From positions 62,001-126,000 of IMG/VR virus record IMGVR_UViG_3300030329_003470: a DNA stretch of 64,000 nt; one strand, given 5' to 3'. This document shows, one piece after another, positions 42,932 to 51,056 of the stretch (position 1 is the first letter of the stretch; every line of letters begins with the position of its first letter). The notes under the pieces are model-generated. The model was not told where the DNA came from and made no database searches. It worked only from the letters and a program-made list of their open reading frames with translations. A program made the position numbers and the translations under genes. The DNA comes from a virus.

Positions 42932-44365
42932 ATGGTCGCAGTAGTCAAATCTTTCATTTATACAGGAACACTTCAAGAAGCAACGATTCCAGCAGGAACA
43001 ACGACAATCGATATGTACCTATGGGGCGGTGCTGGCGGTGGTGGCGGTGGTGACGCAGGTGGTCCAGGTGGTGGAGGTGCCGCAGGACACTTTGTAAAAA
43101 AAACAAGTTATGCTGTTACATCAAATATTGGCGACACAATTACTGTTGCAGTAGGTGGTGGTGGAGCAGGTGGCTCAGGTGGTAGCAGTGCACCGGGCGG
43201 AGGCAACGGAAAAAGTATTACAGAATATTCAGGCGGAACAGGTGGTACATCAGGTCCACGAGGTTCTTCAGGAGCAGGTGGAGGCGGTGGAGGAGCCTCA
43301 GTTATAAAAATAGGTTCAGAAGGTGCAATCGCAGTCGCAGGTGGCGGTGGCGGAGGTGCTGGAGCAGGAGTTGCCTCAAATGGATCAGGCGGTATAAATT
43401 CTAATTCAGCCACAGGTAATTCACCAGGCACATTAGGTGAAAATGGAAAAAGTCACTCTGGAGACGGTGGCGGTGGTGGTGCTGGAGGCGGAGGAGCCGA
43501 CGGCGGAAAATCAGGTAACGGTGGTTCCGGAGACAACGGAGGTACTGGAGGTTATGCTGGATCAAACACTGTACCATCAAGTGGATCAGCAGATGACGGT
43601 TCAGGTGTAACACCAGGAGGAACAGGCGAAAGTTATTATGCTTCAGGCGTAGCAGTTGGTGCCGGTGCAGGCGGTGTTGGAGGAAACGGAAAAGTAGTTG
43701 TAGTATTCAACATTGGTGTACAAGCAAATCATAAAGTAAGTGGCAATTGGAAAAGTATTAATGCTATGTATTACAAAGTATCAGGTGCTTGGAAACAGAT
43801 TACAGCAGGATATTACAAAGTATCAGGCACATGGAAAGCGTTATTCAATTCAGGAATTACATTTGTATCAAACTCAGCAGGGTTTGGAGATTCAGGCGGA
43901 AGTTCATCATCAGGTGGCGGCGGCTCTGGAGGCGGCGGTGGTTGTTTCATAGCCGGAACATTAGTTACTATGCTAGACGGTACAACTAAACCAGTAGAAC
44001 AAGTAGATATTGGAGACGAAGTACTAGTTGGTGGCAAAGTATTTGCAACAGGTAAGTTCTTAATTGATAATTTATATGATTACAAAGGCATACAAGTATC
44101 AGGTACACACATGGTTAAAGAAGATGGTAAATGGACTAGAGTTGAAAACAGCAAACATGGTATTTCATTAGGCAGTGATGATGCAATAGTTTATGTATTT
44201 GGATCTGAAAATAGAAGAATTATTATAAACGGAATAGAATTCACAGACTACTTTGAATTAAGTGAACAACAAGAATTAGTAAACCACGGCGAACAATTTT
44301 TTAGTAATTGGCAAGATCATGATAGACAGATACATGATAAAAATGTTAATATACTAAATGCTTGA
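42932..44365 (+). CDS. Gly-rich adhesin with C-terminal Hint (hedgehog/intein-like) domain
   Basis: 477 residues in three parts. Residues ~30-265 are Gly-rich loops (GGAGGGGGGDAGGPGGGG type), as in gp38-like adhesins. Residues ~268-308 hold three 14-residue KVSGxWK repeats. After a second Gly linker, a Hint domain begins at C338 (CFIAGTLVTMLDGTTKPVEQ followed by VDIGDEVLVGG), with GTH at 391-393 as block B. The expected C-terminal His-Asn-nucleophile end of inteins is missing; the protein stops at NVNILNA. Self-cleavage rather than splicing is therefore the likely activity, but this is inference. It follows fiber B and could cap it. Confidence 0.75.
   Translation: MVAVVKSFIYTGTLQEATIPAGTTTIDMYLWGGAGGGGGGDAGGPGGGGAAGHFVKKTSYAVTSNIGDTITVAVGGGGAGGSGGSSAPGGGNGKSITEYSGGTGGTSGPRGSSGAGGGGGGASVIKIGSEGAIAVAGGGGGGAGAGVASNGSGGINSNSATGNSPGTLGENGKSHSGDGGGGGAGGGGADGGKSGNGGSGDNGGTGGYAGSNTVPSSGSADDGSGVTPGGTGESYYASGVAVGAGAGGVGGNGKVVVVFNIGVQANHKVSGNWKSINAMYYKVSGAWKQITAGYYKVSGTWKALFNSGITFVSNSAGFGDSGGSSSSGGGGSGGGGGCFIAGTLVTMLDGTTKPVEQVDIGDEVLVGGKVFATGKFLIDNLYDYKGIQVSGTHMVKEDGKWTRVENSKHGISLGSDDAIVYVFGSENRRIIINGIEFTDYFELSEQQELVNHGEQFFSNWQDHDRQIHDKNVNILNA
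43733..43845 (+). repeat. Three tandem 42-bp repeats (KVSGxWK)
   Basis: Units start at 43733, 43775 and 43817, exactly 42 bases apart. They encode KVSGNWKSINAMYY, KVSGAWKQITAGYY and KVSGTWKALFNSG. The repeats sit between the Gly-rich adhesin and the Hint domain. Confidence 0.85.
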
Positions 44366-45026
44366 TAAATCATTTTACCAAGGCGAACAAGGCGACTGTT
44401 TTTTAAAACTTGAAAAACATTTCCAAGAAATAAAACACGAGTTTGATTCACAACCTAACAAAACATTTTTAGAACCTGAAGATTTTTCAGATAGTGTAAG
44501 AGGATTACCTGAAGATTTTGATGATAAGTCAGGAGACTATGTTAGTGGTGAATGGCGAGCATTAGGCATACAATCAGGTGATCATGAAGGACAATCTTTT
44601 AATGATTATCCTATGTTGTACTCAATTTTAAGAAAATTTCCATACAAAACCAACGTTGCTATTATGACTGTAGGACCAGATACAAAAATTGGCAATCATA
44701 CTGACAACGAAGGCGGATGGAGATATCAAATGTGTTTAGATGATGGAGGTGGAACCAATAGTGGTATGTATGTAATGAATATAGAAACAAAAAAACAAGA
44801 ATTGTACACTTGGAAAACAGGCGAAGCATTTATATTTCAACCAGATATACAACTACATAACGGTTTTAATAATAATCCTAACGAAAGAACTACATTATTG
44901 ATTGACTTTTTTAAAGAATCAGAGTACACTAAAGAGAAGTTTGAAAAATATTACCAAAACTATTCAGAGTGCTTTGAAGGATTGGAAAATTTAGTTGATA
45001 CATATGAGTCGAGAAAACAAAAATAA
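44358..45026 (+). CDS. Aspartyl/asparaginyl beta-hydroxylase-like 2OG oxygenase
   Basis: A 222-residue protein with GPDTKIGNHTDNEGGWRYQM (H114, D116), GEAFIFQPDIQLHNGFNNNP (H167) and R177 ten residues after the distal His. This is the metal and 2OG binding set of the Asp/Asn hydroxylase family. It overlaps the Hint adhesin by 8 bases and the next SDR gene by 23 bases. The coupling suggests it may hydroxylate a fiber or adhesin protein, though small-molecule or sugar substrates are equally possible. Confidence 0.75.
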   Translation: MLDKSFYQGEQGDCFLKLEKHFQEIKHEFDSQPNKTFLEPEDFSDSVRGLPEDFDDKSGDYVSGEWRALGIQSGDHEGQSFNDYPMLYSILRKFPYKTNVAIMTVGPDTKIGNHTDNEGGWRYQMCLDDGGGTNSGMYVMNIETKKQELYTWKTGEAFIFQPDIQLHNGFNNNPNERTTLLIDFFKESEYTKEKFEKYYQNYSECFEGLENLVDTYESRKQK

Positions 45027-45579
45027 AATTGCAATAATTGGACACACCAAAGGTATTGGTAAAGCCATTGCAAAGTTATATCAAAAAAATAAGTTTGAAA
45101 TAGTTGGATTAAGTAGGTCCAATGGATATGATTTAGAAAAAAATCAAAATGAAATATTAGATTGTTTAGATGATTGTAATCTTGTTGTTATAAATGCATT
45201 TGCAGGTAAAGGGCAATTAAATCTTTTAAAAAGAATATACGGAAGATATCATAATTCAAAAAAGAAAATTGCTGTAATAACAAGTACTTCAGGAACTATT
45301 GCAGGAGAAGACGAAGATATAAGTTCTAAAACGTATAAAGAATATTGTAAATTAAAAAAAGAATTAATAGAATATATAAGTGATTTACAACAAGAGTTAG
45401 TTATGAGACCGTTATCTGTATATGATGTATGTCCAGACACAGTAGATACTGACATGACAAAAGGTTTATGGGAAGAATGGCCAAAATTAAAAGCAAGTGA
45501 AGTGGCTCAAGCAGTAAAATATTGCTTTGAATCAACGTTTAATATTAATAAGATAGTGATGCAGAAAAATGTTAGTTAG
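45004..45579 (+). CDS. Short-chain dehydrogenase/reductase (SDR)
   Basis: From the ATG at 45004 the product is about 191 residues. The N-terminus IAIIGHTKGIGKAIAKLYQK is the SDR cofactor loop (GxxxGIG), TSTSGTIAG carries the catalytic Ser, EYCKLKKELIEY the Y-x-x-x-K pair, and CPDTVDTDMTKGLW corresponds to the PGxVxT loop. It is shorter than the usual ~250 residues. Both ends overlap neighbouring genes, so it is part of a three-gene insert with the hydroxylase and the GNAT. Confidence 0.75.
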   Translation: MSRENKNKIAIIGHTKGIGKAIAKLYQKNKFEIVGLSRSNGYDLEKNQNEILDCLDDCNLVVINAFAGKGQLNLLKRIYGRYHNSKKKIAVITSTSGTIAGEDEDISSKTYKEYCKLKKELIEYISDLQQELVMRPLSVYDVCPDTVDTDMTKGLWEEWPKLKASEVAQAVKYCFESTFNINKIVMQKNVS

Positions 45580-46033
45580 ACCTTGGGATAGAAATAAAGA
45601 TTATGATACACTAGTCAAGTGGTGGAAAGATTGGCAATTTGGTGTAGTACCAAAAGAATGTTTGCCACCTGAAGGTATTATAGTAGAAGTAGACGGAAAA
45701 CCAGTTTGTGCTGGCGGATTGTATGTAGGAGAAGGAACACAGTTTGGATTTATGGAATGGATTGTAACAGATAAACAAGCAGACCCAAGGAATTTGCATG
45801 AATCATTAAAATTGTGTATTGATAGTATTATGTCACTTGCAAAAGACAAAGGATTAAAACTAGTTTACACTGCTACAAAACACGAAGCACTGCATAAAAG
45901 ATATCAAAAATACCATGAAATGATGCTCACAGAGAGTAATGTAAAGACTTTTTTACGTGATTTAGACGGCAAATATACTCAAAATTTAGAGTGGATACAG
46001 GACGACGAGCAATACTTCAAGCATAATAAATAA
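45569..46033 (+). CDS. GNAT-like acyltransferase
   Basis: A 154-residue protein with the fold pattern of small GNAT enzymes common in T4-like marine phages: IIVEVDGKPVCAGGLYVGEG, EWIVTDKQADPRNLHESLKL and GLKLVYTATKHEALHKRYQK. It lacks a clean Q/RxxGxG/A loop, so acetyl-CoA binding is not proven. It overlaps the SDR by 11 bases and is followed by a small ORF. A host-modifying or sugar-acylating role is possible. Confidence 0.6.
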   Translation: MLVRPWDRNKDYDTLVKWWKDWQFGVVPKECLPPEGIIVEVDGKPVCAGGLYVGEGTQFGFMEWIVTDKQADPRNLHESLKLCIDSIMSLAKDKGLKLVYTATKHEALHKRYQKYHEMMLTESNVKTFLRDLDGKYTQNLEWIQDDEQYFKHNK

Positions 46034-46052
46034 GCATAAGGAGTACATTTAA

Positions 46053-46229
46053 ATGGCAACGAAACAAGAAGTCGCAGACTACATTAACGCAAATTATGAA
46101 TCTGCATGGAGTAAAGCAGAAGAGACTAAAATAGATCAAATGCTAACACCAGAATTAGCAGAGATTTTAATTAAATTAGTCGGTGATGTTAGTTTTTTAA
46201 CAGAGGTTAGAGACAATAAATCTAACTAG
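46053..46229 (+). CDS. Small hypothetical protein between fiber genes
   Basis: A 58-residue ORF with an AAGGAG ribosome-binding site 8 bases before its ATG. It starts MATKQEVADYINANYESAWS and is helical and acidic, ending SFLTEVRDNKSN. Its stop lies six bases before the next fiber gene. The good translation signal and tight packing support it as a real gene. No function is recognised. Confidence 0.6.
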   Translation: MATKQEVADYINANYESAWSKAEETKIDQMLTPELAEILIKLVGDVSFLTEVRDNKSN

Positions 46230-46235
46230 GAGATT

Positions 46236-47885
46236 ATGGCGTACAAAATTAACAACACCTTCGGGACACAAATAGTCTCATTAGCAGATGGTACATTAGA
46301 TACCACTACTACTGATCTTGCACTTTTTGGAAAAGGGTATGCAGGATTTGGTGAAAAACTAAATGAAAATTTAATAAAACTTCTAGAAAATTTTAATAAT
46401 ACATCAGCACCATCAAACAAAATTACAGGTCAACTATGGTATGACCAAACAAATAAACAAATCAACGTTTACGACGGAACAAAATTTAAACCAGTTGGAT
46501 CATCTACAAATTCAACAACGTCACCGTCAAATGCAGTACTAGGTGATACATGGTTTGATACCACTAATACACAATTATATGTTTACAACGGATCAGCATG
46601 GACACTGATTGGACCAACAACAGTTGCAGGATCAGGTGTTACATCAGCAACCTCAGAAACAGTTCAAGATAATGCAGGCGTTAACAGAGATATTTTAAAA
46701 CTTGTTGCCAACGATGCAGTTGTTGGGGTTGTATCTAATATTGCTTTTACACCAAGTTCAACAGAAACAGCAGGTGCGGCATTAGTTGCGGCTGGTTATT
46801 CCACTGTTGCACAAGGTATACAATTATCATCTACAGTATCATCAGCAAAATTTAGAGGAACGTCAACAGATTCAGATGCATTAGGTGGAGTTGCCGCGGC
46901 AAACTATCTAAGATCAAATGCGGCAGATACAACATCAGGCACATTAGGAATACTAGCAGATGGTACAACATTAACTTTAGGTGCAGGTTCAGATATTACT
47001 TTTACAATGGCAAGTGATAACTTAACTGTTGCACAAACAACACAAGATAAAGATATAATTTTCACTGTAAATGATGGCGGCTCAACTGTAACATTAATGA
47101 CACTTGATGGAGACACAGGAAGATTAGAACTTCCATCATGTGGTGATGTAAGAATTAAAGGAAATTTAACAGTAGATGGTGATCAAGTTGTTAATAACAC
47201 ATCAACTTTAACAGTTGAAGACAATATTATTGAATTAAACAGAAATATTTCCTCAAATTCAGGAATGCCAAACTATTCAGGAATTAAAGTAAACAGAGGT
47301 GAAACATCTGTTGCTACTGAACAAGACTTATACTGGGTTTGGGACGAAACATTCGCAGATGATGGTACAACAATATACGGAAATGCAGGCGGAGCCTGGA
47401 CAGCATTTAAATCAGGTGGCGGTGATGACGAATTATCAGCACCAACGTTGGTTGATTTAAGAGCAAACGTGGTTCATGCAACATCAACATCGGCTCAATA
47501 TGCTGACTTGGCAGAAAGATATGCCTCAGATATGGCAGTAGAAGTGGGTGATGTTGTAATGTTAGGTGGCTCAGAAGAAATAACTAAATGTGATAAAGAT
47601 GCTTGTGATAAAGTGTTTGGGGTAGTAAGTGAATCACCAGCATTTTTAATGAATGCTCAAGCAGGTAACAATGACTCACATCCAATGATAGCATTAAAAG
47701 GACGTGTTATGGTTAAAATTAAGGGTACAGGACAAGCAGGAGATCGTGTGGTATCAGCAGGATCTGGAGAGGCTAGAATAGCCAGCATAGAAGAATGTAC
47801 GGCTTTTAATGTATTGGGCAGACTAATTAAAGATAAATATAATGAAGAAACCGCACTTACTGAGTGTGTAATAGGAGTTAAATAG
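46236..47885 (+). CDS. Tail fiber-like protein C, with chaperone-type C-terminal domain
   Basis: A 549-residue third paralog: N-terminal LFGKGYAGFGEKLNENLIKL and GQLWYDQTNKQINVYDGTKF, a middle segment almost identical in pattern to fiber A (SDALGGVAAANYLRSNAADT), a ENIIELNRNISS-like segment (DNIIELNRNISSNSGMPNYS), and the C-terminal SAQYADLAERYASDMAVEVG domain ending LIKDKYNEETALTECVIGVK. The start of that domain shares a 26-base-or-longer identical DNA stretch with fiber A. The three paralogs probably arose by duplication and cassette exchange. Confidence 0.8.
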   Translation: MAYKINNTFGTQIVSLADGTLDTTTTDLALFGKGYAGFGEKLNENLIKLLENFNNTSAPSNKITGQLWYDQTNKQINVYDGTKFKPVGSSTNSTTSPSNAVLGDTWFDTTNTQLYVYNGSAWTLIGPTTVAGSGVTSATSETVQDNAGVNRDILKLVANDAVVGVVSNIAFTPSSTETAGAALVAAGYSTVAQGIQLSSTVSSAKFRGTSTDSDALGGVAAANYLRSNAADTTSGTLGILADGTTLTLGAGSDITFTMASDNLTVAQTTQDKDIIFTVNDGGSTVTLMTLDGDTGRLELPSCGDVRIKGNLTVDGDQVVNNTSTLTVEDNIIELNRNISSNSGMPNYSGIKVNRGETSVATEQDLYWVWDETFADDGTTIYGNAGGAWTAFKSGGGDDELSAPTLVDLRANVVHATSTSAQYADLAERYASDMAVEVGDVVMLGGSEEITKCDKDACDKVFGVVSESPAFLMNAQAGNNDSHPMIALKGRVMVKIKGTGQAGDRVVSAGSGEARIASIEECTAFNVLGRLIKDKYNEETALTECVIGVK

Positions 47886-47889
47886 TAAT

Positions 47890-48870
47890 ATGGGATATGT
47901 AGCAGGGGAAACAATTTTAGACGACGAATACAACACATTCGTTAACAGTTCATCAGATCCATTTGGATATAATCACTTTGCAGGAACAGGCGCAACAGTT
48001 TACGGTCTTGGGCAAACGCACATAGACACTGTAGGCGCAGGAGCAACAGTTGAAGCATCTAATTGGAATACTTTAATGACAGGTATTACTAATATTGCAA
48101 ACCACTGTAATTCATCTATTACTTCAAGAACACAGGTAACAGCAGGTGATACAATATCAATTAAAGCGGCAATGGCAACAGACTTGGCTACATTGGCAAC
48201 AGCGATTGCTGGTGGTAGTACAAGTGCAACAGCATTAGACACATCTTCGGCAAAAAGACAATCAAGTTCATCAAGTGCTTGGTCACAATCACACATAGTA
48301 GAACACTCAGTTACATTTACGAATGCTAACACAATGAGATGGTTCTTTAACGGTGGTGGAAAAATTAGAGTATTAGGTGACAGAACAGGTAACGGTAACA
48401 CAGGCGGAGATGCCAATACAAAAGACACAAACTGGACAACATTATTAGCGGCAGTAGGAAACTTTGATATTGGGGCAACTGTTTCAACAAGATCTGGATC
48501 AGGCGAAACTTTAACTACAGATGGTTTATCAAATGGTTTCCATGATTTAGGAACTGGTTATACTGTTCTTATTAAATTAACAGAAGCAACTTCACCGTAC
48601 ACAGGAAACTATGTTCAAGTAGAAGCAAAATTAGATGCGGCGGCATCAGGTGGAGCGGCAACAAAAATTACTATCAAGTATTCCTTAATTGACGGTGCGG
48701 CAGATAACACATACACATCTGGTAACCTATCAAGTGTTGACCAAACTGTAGACAGAGTTGGTGTAACAAGAGTTCAATTATTCGTTATTAGTCCAAACGA
48801 CGAGCAAGGACTTGCGTCAGACATCACTGAATCAGCAACTGCTGAAGAATCTAACGCAACTACAACATAA
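47890..48870 (+). CDS. Virion structural / fiber-associated protein
   Basis: A 326-residue Ala/Thr/Gly/Ser-rich protein starting MGYVAGETILDDEYNTFVNS, with ASNWNTLMTGITNIANHCNS, HIVEHSVTFTNANTMRWFFN and GGGKIRVLGDRTGNGNTGGD. Proteins with this NTMRWFFNGGGKIRV pattern occur next to fiber genes in marine T4-like phages. It ends the structural block and is followed by a 59-bp gap with a promoter-like TATAAT. No enzymatic motif is visible. Confidence 0.65.
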   Translation: MGYVAGETILDDEYNTFVNSSSDPFGYNHFAGTGATVYGLGQTHIDTVGAGATVEASNWNTLMTGITNIANHCNSSITSRTQVTAGDTISIKAAMATDLATLATAIAGGSTSATALDTSSAKRQSSSSSAWSQSHIVEHSVTFTNANTMRWFFNGGGKIRVLGDRTGNGNTGGDANTKDTNWTTLLAAVGNFDIGATVSTRSGSGETLTTDGLSNGFHDLGTGYTVLIKLTEATSPYTGNYVQVEAKLDAAASGGAATKITIKYSLIDGAADNTYTSGNLSSVDQTVDRVGVTRVQLFVISPNDEQGLASDITESATAEESNATTT

Positions 48871-48917
48871 TAATACCAAAAAATTTTTATCAGGTCGTTA
48901 AATCGCCATAATTATCG

Positions 48918-48923
48918 TATAAT
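48918..48923 (+). promoter_or_regulatory. Possible -10 box TATAAT before the enzyme operon
   Basis: TATAAT lies only 7 bases before the ATG at 48930, in the one real gap separating the fiber genes from the enzyme genes. The -35 region is not recognisable. Confidence 0.3.
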
Positions 48924-48929
48924 TGTGGT

Positions 48930-49244
48930 ATGAATATTGGCGAACTAAAACAAAAAGCAGATCTATCTTTCGATATTACAGTCGCAAAGAAAAATGCACT
49001 AGAACGTGCAGAATCAAGACAGATAATTGCATACAACGGACATCTTTTCCGTGCAGACCCGCAAACTATCTGTTTGGTAAAAACTTTAAATGAACAAAAA
49101 GATACTTTCTTTGTACTAGACACAAATAGTAATCCTTGTGAGATAAAAGATCCTGCTGAATTTCTCAACAAACTTATAGAACGGAATCAAGAGACGCTCA
49201 ATGCTTATCACCAAATAAACGAAGAATTCGTAAAAAGGAGATAG
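48930..49244 (+). CDS. Conserved hypothetical protein of the enzyme operon
   Basis: A 104-residue protein, MNIGELKQKADLSFDITVAK with YNGHLFRADPQTICLVKTLN and LNKLIERNQETLNAYHQINE. It has alternating helix and strand, no catalytic cluster and no membrane segment. It ends one base before the next ATG, and its last codons (AAAAGGAG) provide that gene's ribosome-binding site. The function is unknown. Confidence 0.65.
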   Translation: MNIGELKQKADLSFDITVAKKNALERAESRQIIAYNGHLFRADPQTICLVKTLNEQKDTFFVLDTNSNPCEIKDPAEFLNKLIERNQETLNAYHQINEEFVKRR

Positions 49245-49245
49245 T

Positions 49246-49995
49246 ATGTCAAAAGGTGTTTTGTTGTTCTGTTTTAATACAGAAACTTGCGAGTATCATC
49301 GTATCGCTGAACGTTGTGTTGAACTAATTAAAAAAAATCTTAAACTAGAAATCACAATAGTAACAAATTTTGAAACTTTTAAAAAGTTTAAGCCTCTCGG
49401 CATGATCAATTATAGAATGATTGAGAACGAAACTGGAAATAAAAGACTCAATGAACAATGGCATAATTTAGATAGATGCCATGCATATGATTTATCTCCA
49501 TATGATACAACACTTTTAATGGATATTGATTATCTTCCATTTACAGATAATCTTTTAGAATACTTTAATGTTGACGAAGATTTTTTAATACACGACAAAA
49601 TACACGATTTAACTAATAAGGGTGTTTACAATTTTAGAAACAATTCAATTATTCCAATGCTATGGGCAACTGTTATTATTTTTAAAAAAACAGACAGAGC
49701 AAAAAGAATATTTGACACAGTAAAATATGTAAAACAATATTATCAACATTTTTGCGATTTATATAGAGTGGATTTTCGTAACTTTAGAAACGATTATGCT
49801 TTTTCAGTTGCTGTAAATCAAGTTAATGGACATACGCAACAAAAATTTTTACCTGGTAAGTTGCCAACTTTGCCTGGAATAGCAAAAGTTTTAGAAATTA
49901 CTGACACAGGTATTGTGTTTAAGTATGATGACAAAATTAATTACATAGAAAATCAAGATGTACACATCTTAGACAAGGAGATTGCAAATGTCTAA
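49246..49995 (+). CDS. Glycosyltransferase-like protein (GT-A fold), copy 1
   Basis: A 249-residue protein starting MSKGVLLFCFNTETCEYHRI. It contains CHAYDLSPYDTTLLMDIDYL, which supplies a D-x-D metal motif after a hydrophobic strand, and MLWATVIIFKKTDRAKRIFD. The layout resembles small GT-A (family 8-like) transferases. The next gene is a diverged paralog with the same MSKGxLxFCxNT start. It would add a sugar to an unknown acceptor. Confidence 0.6.
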   Translation: MSKGVLLFCFNTETCEYHRIAERCVELIKKNLKLEITIVTNFETFKKFKPLGMINYRMIENETGNKRLNEQWHNLDRCHAYDLSPYDTTLLMDIDYLPFTDNLLEYFNVDEDFLIHDKIHDLTNKGVYNFRNNSIIPMLWATVIIFKKTDRAKRIFDTVKYVKQYYQHFCDLYRVDFRNFRNDYAFSVAVNQVNGHTQQKFLPGKLPTLPGIAKVLEITDTGIVFKYDDKINYIENQDVHILDKEIANV

Positions 49996-50773
49996 AGGTT
50001 TTTTATGGTTCTGCCAGAACACTGACAAAGTAGATTATGTAAAATGCAGTATAGAGTTAGCAAAATCAATTAAAAAGTTTAATAAAGAAAATAATATTTG
50101 TGTTGTAACTGATAAAACGTTTGAATCAGAATACATTGACGTTGTAAAAGTAATGAACGCAGATGAAAGTGCTGAACATGAAGTAAAATGGGCAAATGAG
50201 TACAAAGCATTTCAATTATCACCTTTTACACACACAATTAAATTAGAATCTGATATGTTATGGACACAAAATACTGATTGGTGGTGGCATCATTTGTGGC
50301 AACACGATTTAGTATTTGCAGTTGACTGTAAAGATTACAAAGACAACACAATTAAAGACACAACTTACAGAAAATTATTTGTTAGAAACAATTTGCCAAA
50401 CATTTATAATGGTTTAAGTTATTTTAGAAGAAGTATTACAGCAAAAAACTTTTTTGATTTATGTGAAGTAATTACAAAAAACTGGCAAAAAGTGCGTGAT
50501 ACTGTATTAATTGGTTGCCATGACAAGTATCCAAGTACAGATGTTGTTTATGCACTTGCTTATAGAATAATTGATCCCACACAAAAACAATTAATTGACT
50601 ATCCATGGTTTAAGTTTATTCATAATAAACCTGCAATACAAGGAAATAATACTGATTATCTAATGCCAATAAAATTAAACAACAAAATTATAGTAGGCAC
50701 TCAAAGATTACATAGAGTATGGCATTATTTGGACAAAAATTTAACGGAGGAATTAGATGCCGGGGTTTTTTGA
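49988..50773 (+). CDS. Glycosyltransferase-like protein (GT-A fold), copy 2
   Basis: From the ATG at 49988 (AAGGAG nearby) the product is about 261 residues. It shares with copy 1 the opening MSKGFLWFCQNTDKVDYVKC, a KAFQLSPFTHTIKLESDMLW strand where ESD takes the D-x-D place, and a C-terminal PIKLNNKIIVGTQRLHRVWH. It overlaps the previous gene by 8 bases and the next by 17. Tandem duplication with divergence is the simplest explanation. Confidence 0.6.
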   Translation: MSKGFLWFCQNTDKVDYVKCSIELAKSIKKFNKENNICVVTDKTFESEYIDVVKVMNADESAEHEVKWANEYKAFQLSPFTHTIKLESDMLWTQNTDWWWHHLWQHDLVFAVDCKDYKDNTIKDTTYRKLFVRNNLPNIYNGLSYFRRSITAKNFFDLCEVITKNWQKVRDTVLIGCHDKYPSTDVVYALAYRIIDPTQKQLIDYPWFKFIHNKPAIQGNNTDYLMPIKLNNKIIVGTQRLHRVWHYLDKNLTEELDAGVF

Positions 50774-51056
50774 AGCATTAGAAAATTCTAAACCAATAGA
50801 AAAAGTTCACACAGTTACTATACAAGGACAAAGTGTTGTAGTAACTTTAGAAAAGAAATTAGAAGTAATGCGACATGGAGAAGATGCGTATATGTGGAAA
50901 ACAGCAACTGAATTTGTGCTTAAACCACCGCCAAAGATTTTGCCACGATACAAAACTTTGAAAAAAACAGAAGAAAAAGGATATGAATTTTATAATAATG
51001 ATCCGTTTTATCCAAAAGGTATTGTAGAGGGAGGATTTAAATGGGTGCGAGAGTAA
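50757..51056 (+). CDS. Small hypothetical protein of the enzyme operon
   Basis: A 99-residue protein (MPGFFEALENSKPIEKVHTV) with a beta-strand-rich middle (VTIQGQSVVVTLEKKLEVMR), then TATEFVLKPPPKILPRYKTL and a C-terminal FYPKGIVEGGFKWVRE. Overlaps of 16-17 bases on both sides show it is translated with its neighbours. The function is unknown. Confidence 0.6.
   Translation: MPGFFEALENSKPIEKVHTVTIQGQSVVVTLEKKLEVMRHGEDAYMWKTATEFVLKPPPKILPRYKTLKKTEEKGYEFYNNDPFYPKGIVEGGFKWVRE

Noticed and set aside
43108-43431. Pro-rich minus-strand ORF
   Set aside because: A reverse reading of the Gly-codon repeats of the adhesin.
43943-44365. Splicing intein in the adhesin
   Set aside because: The C-terminal His-Asn and C-extein are missing, so splicing is not expected; called Hint domain only.
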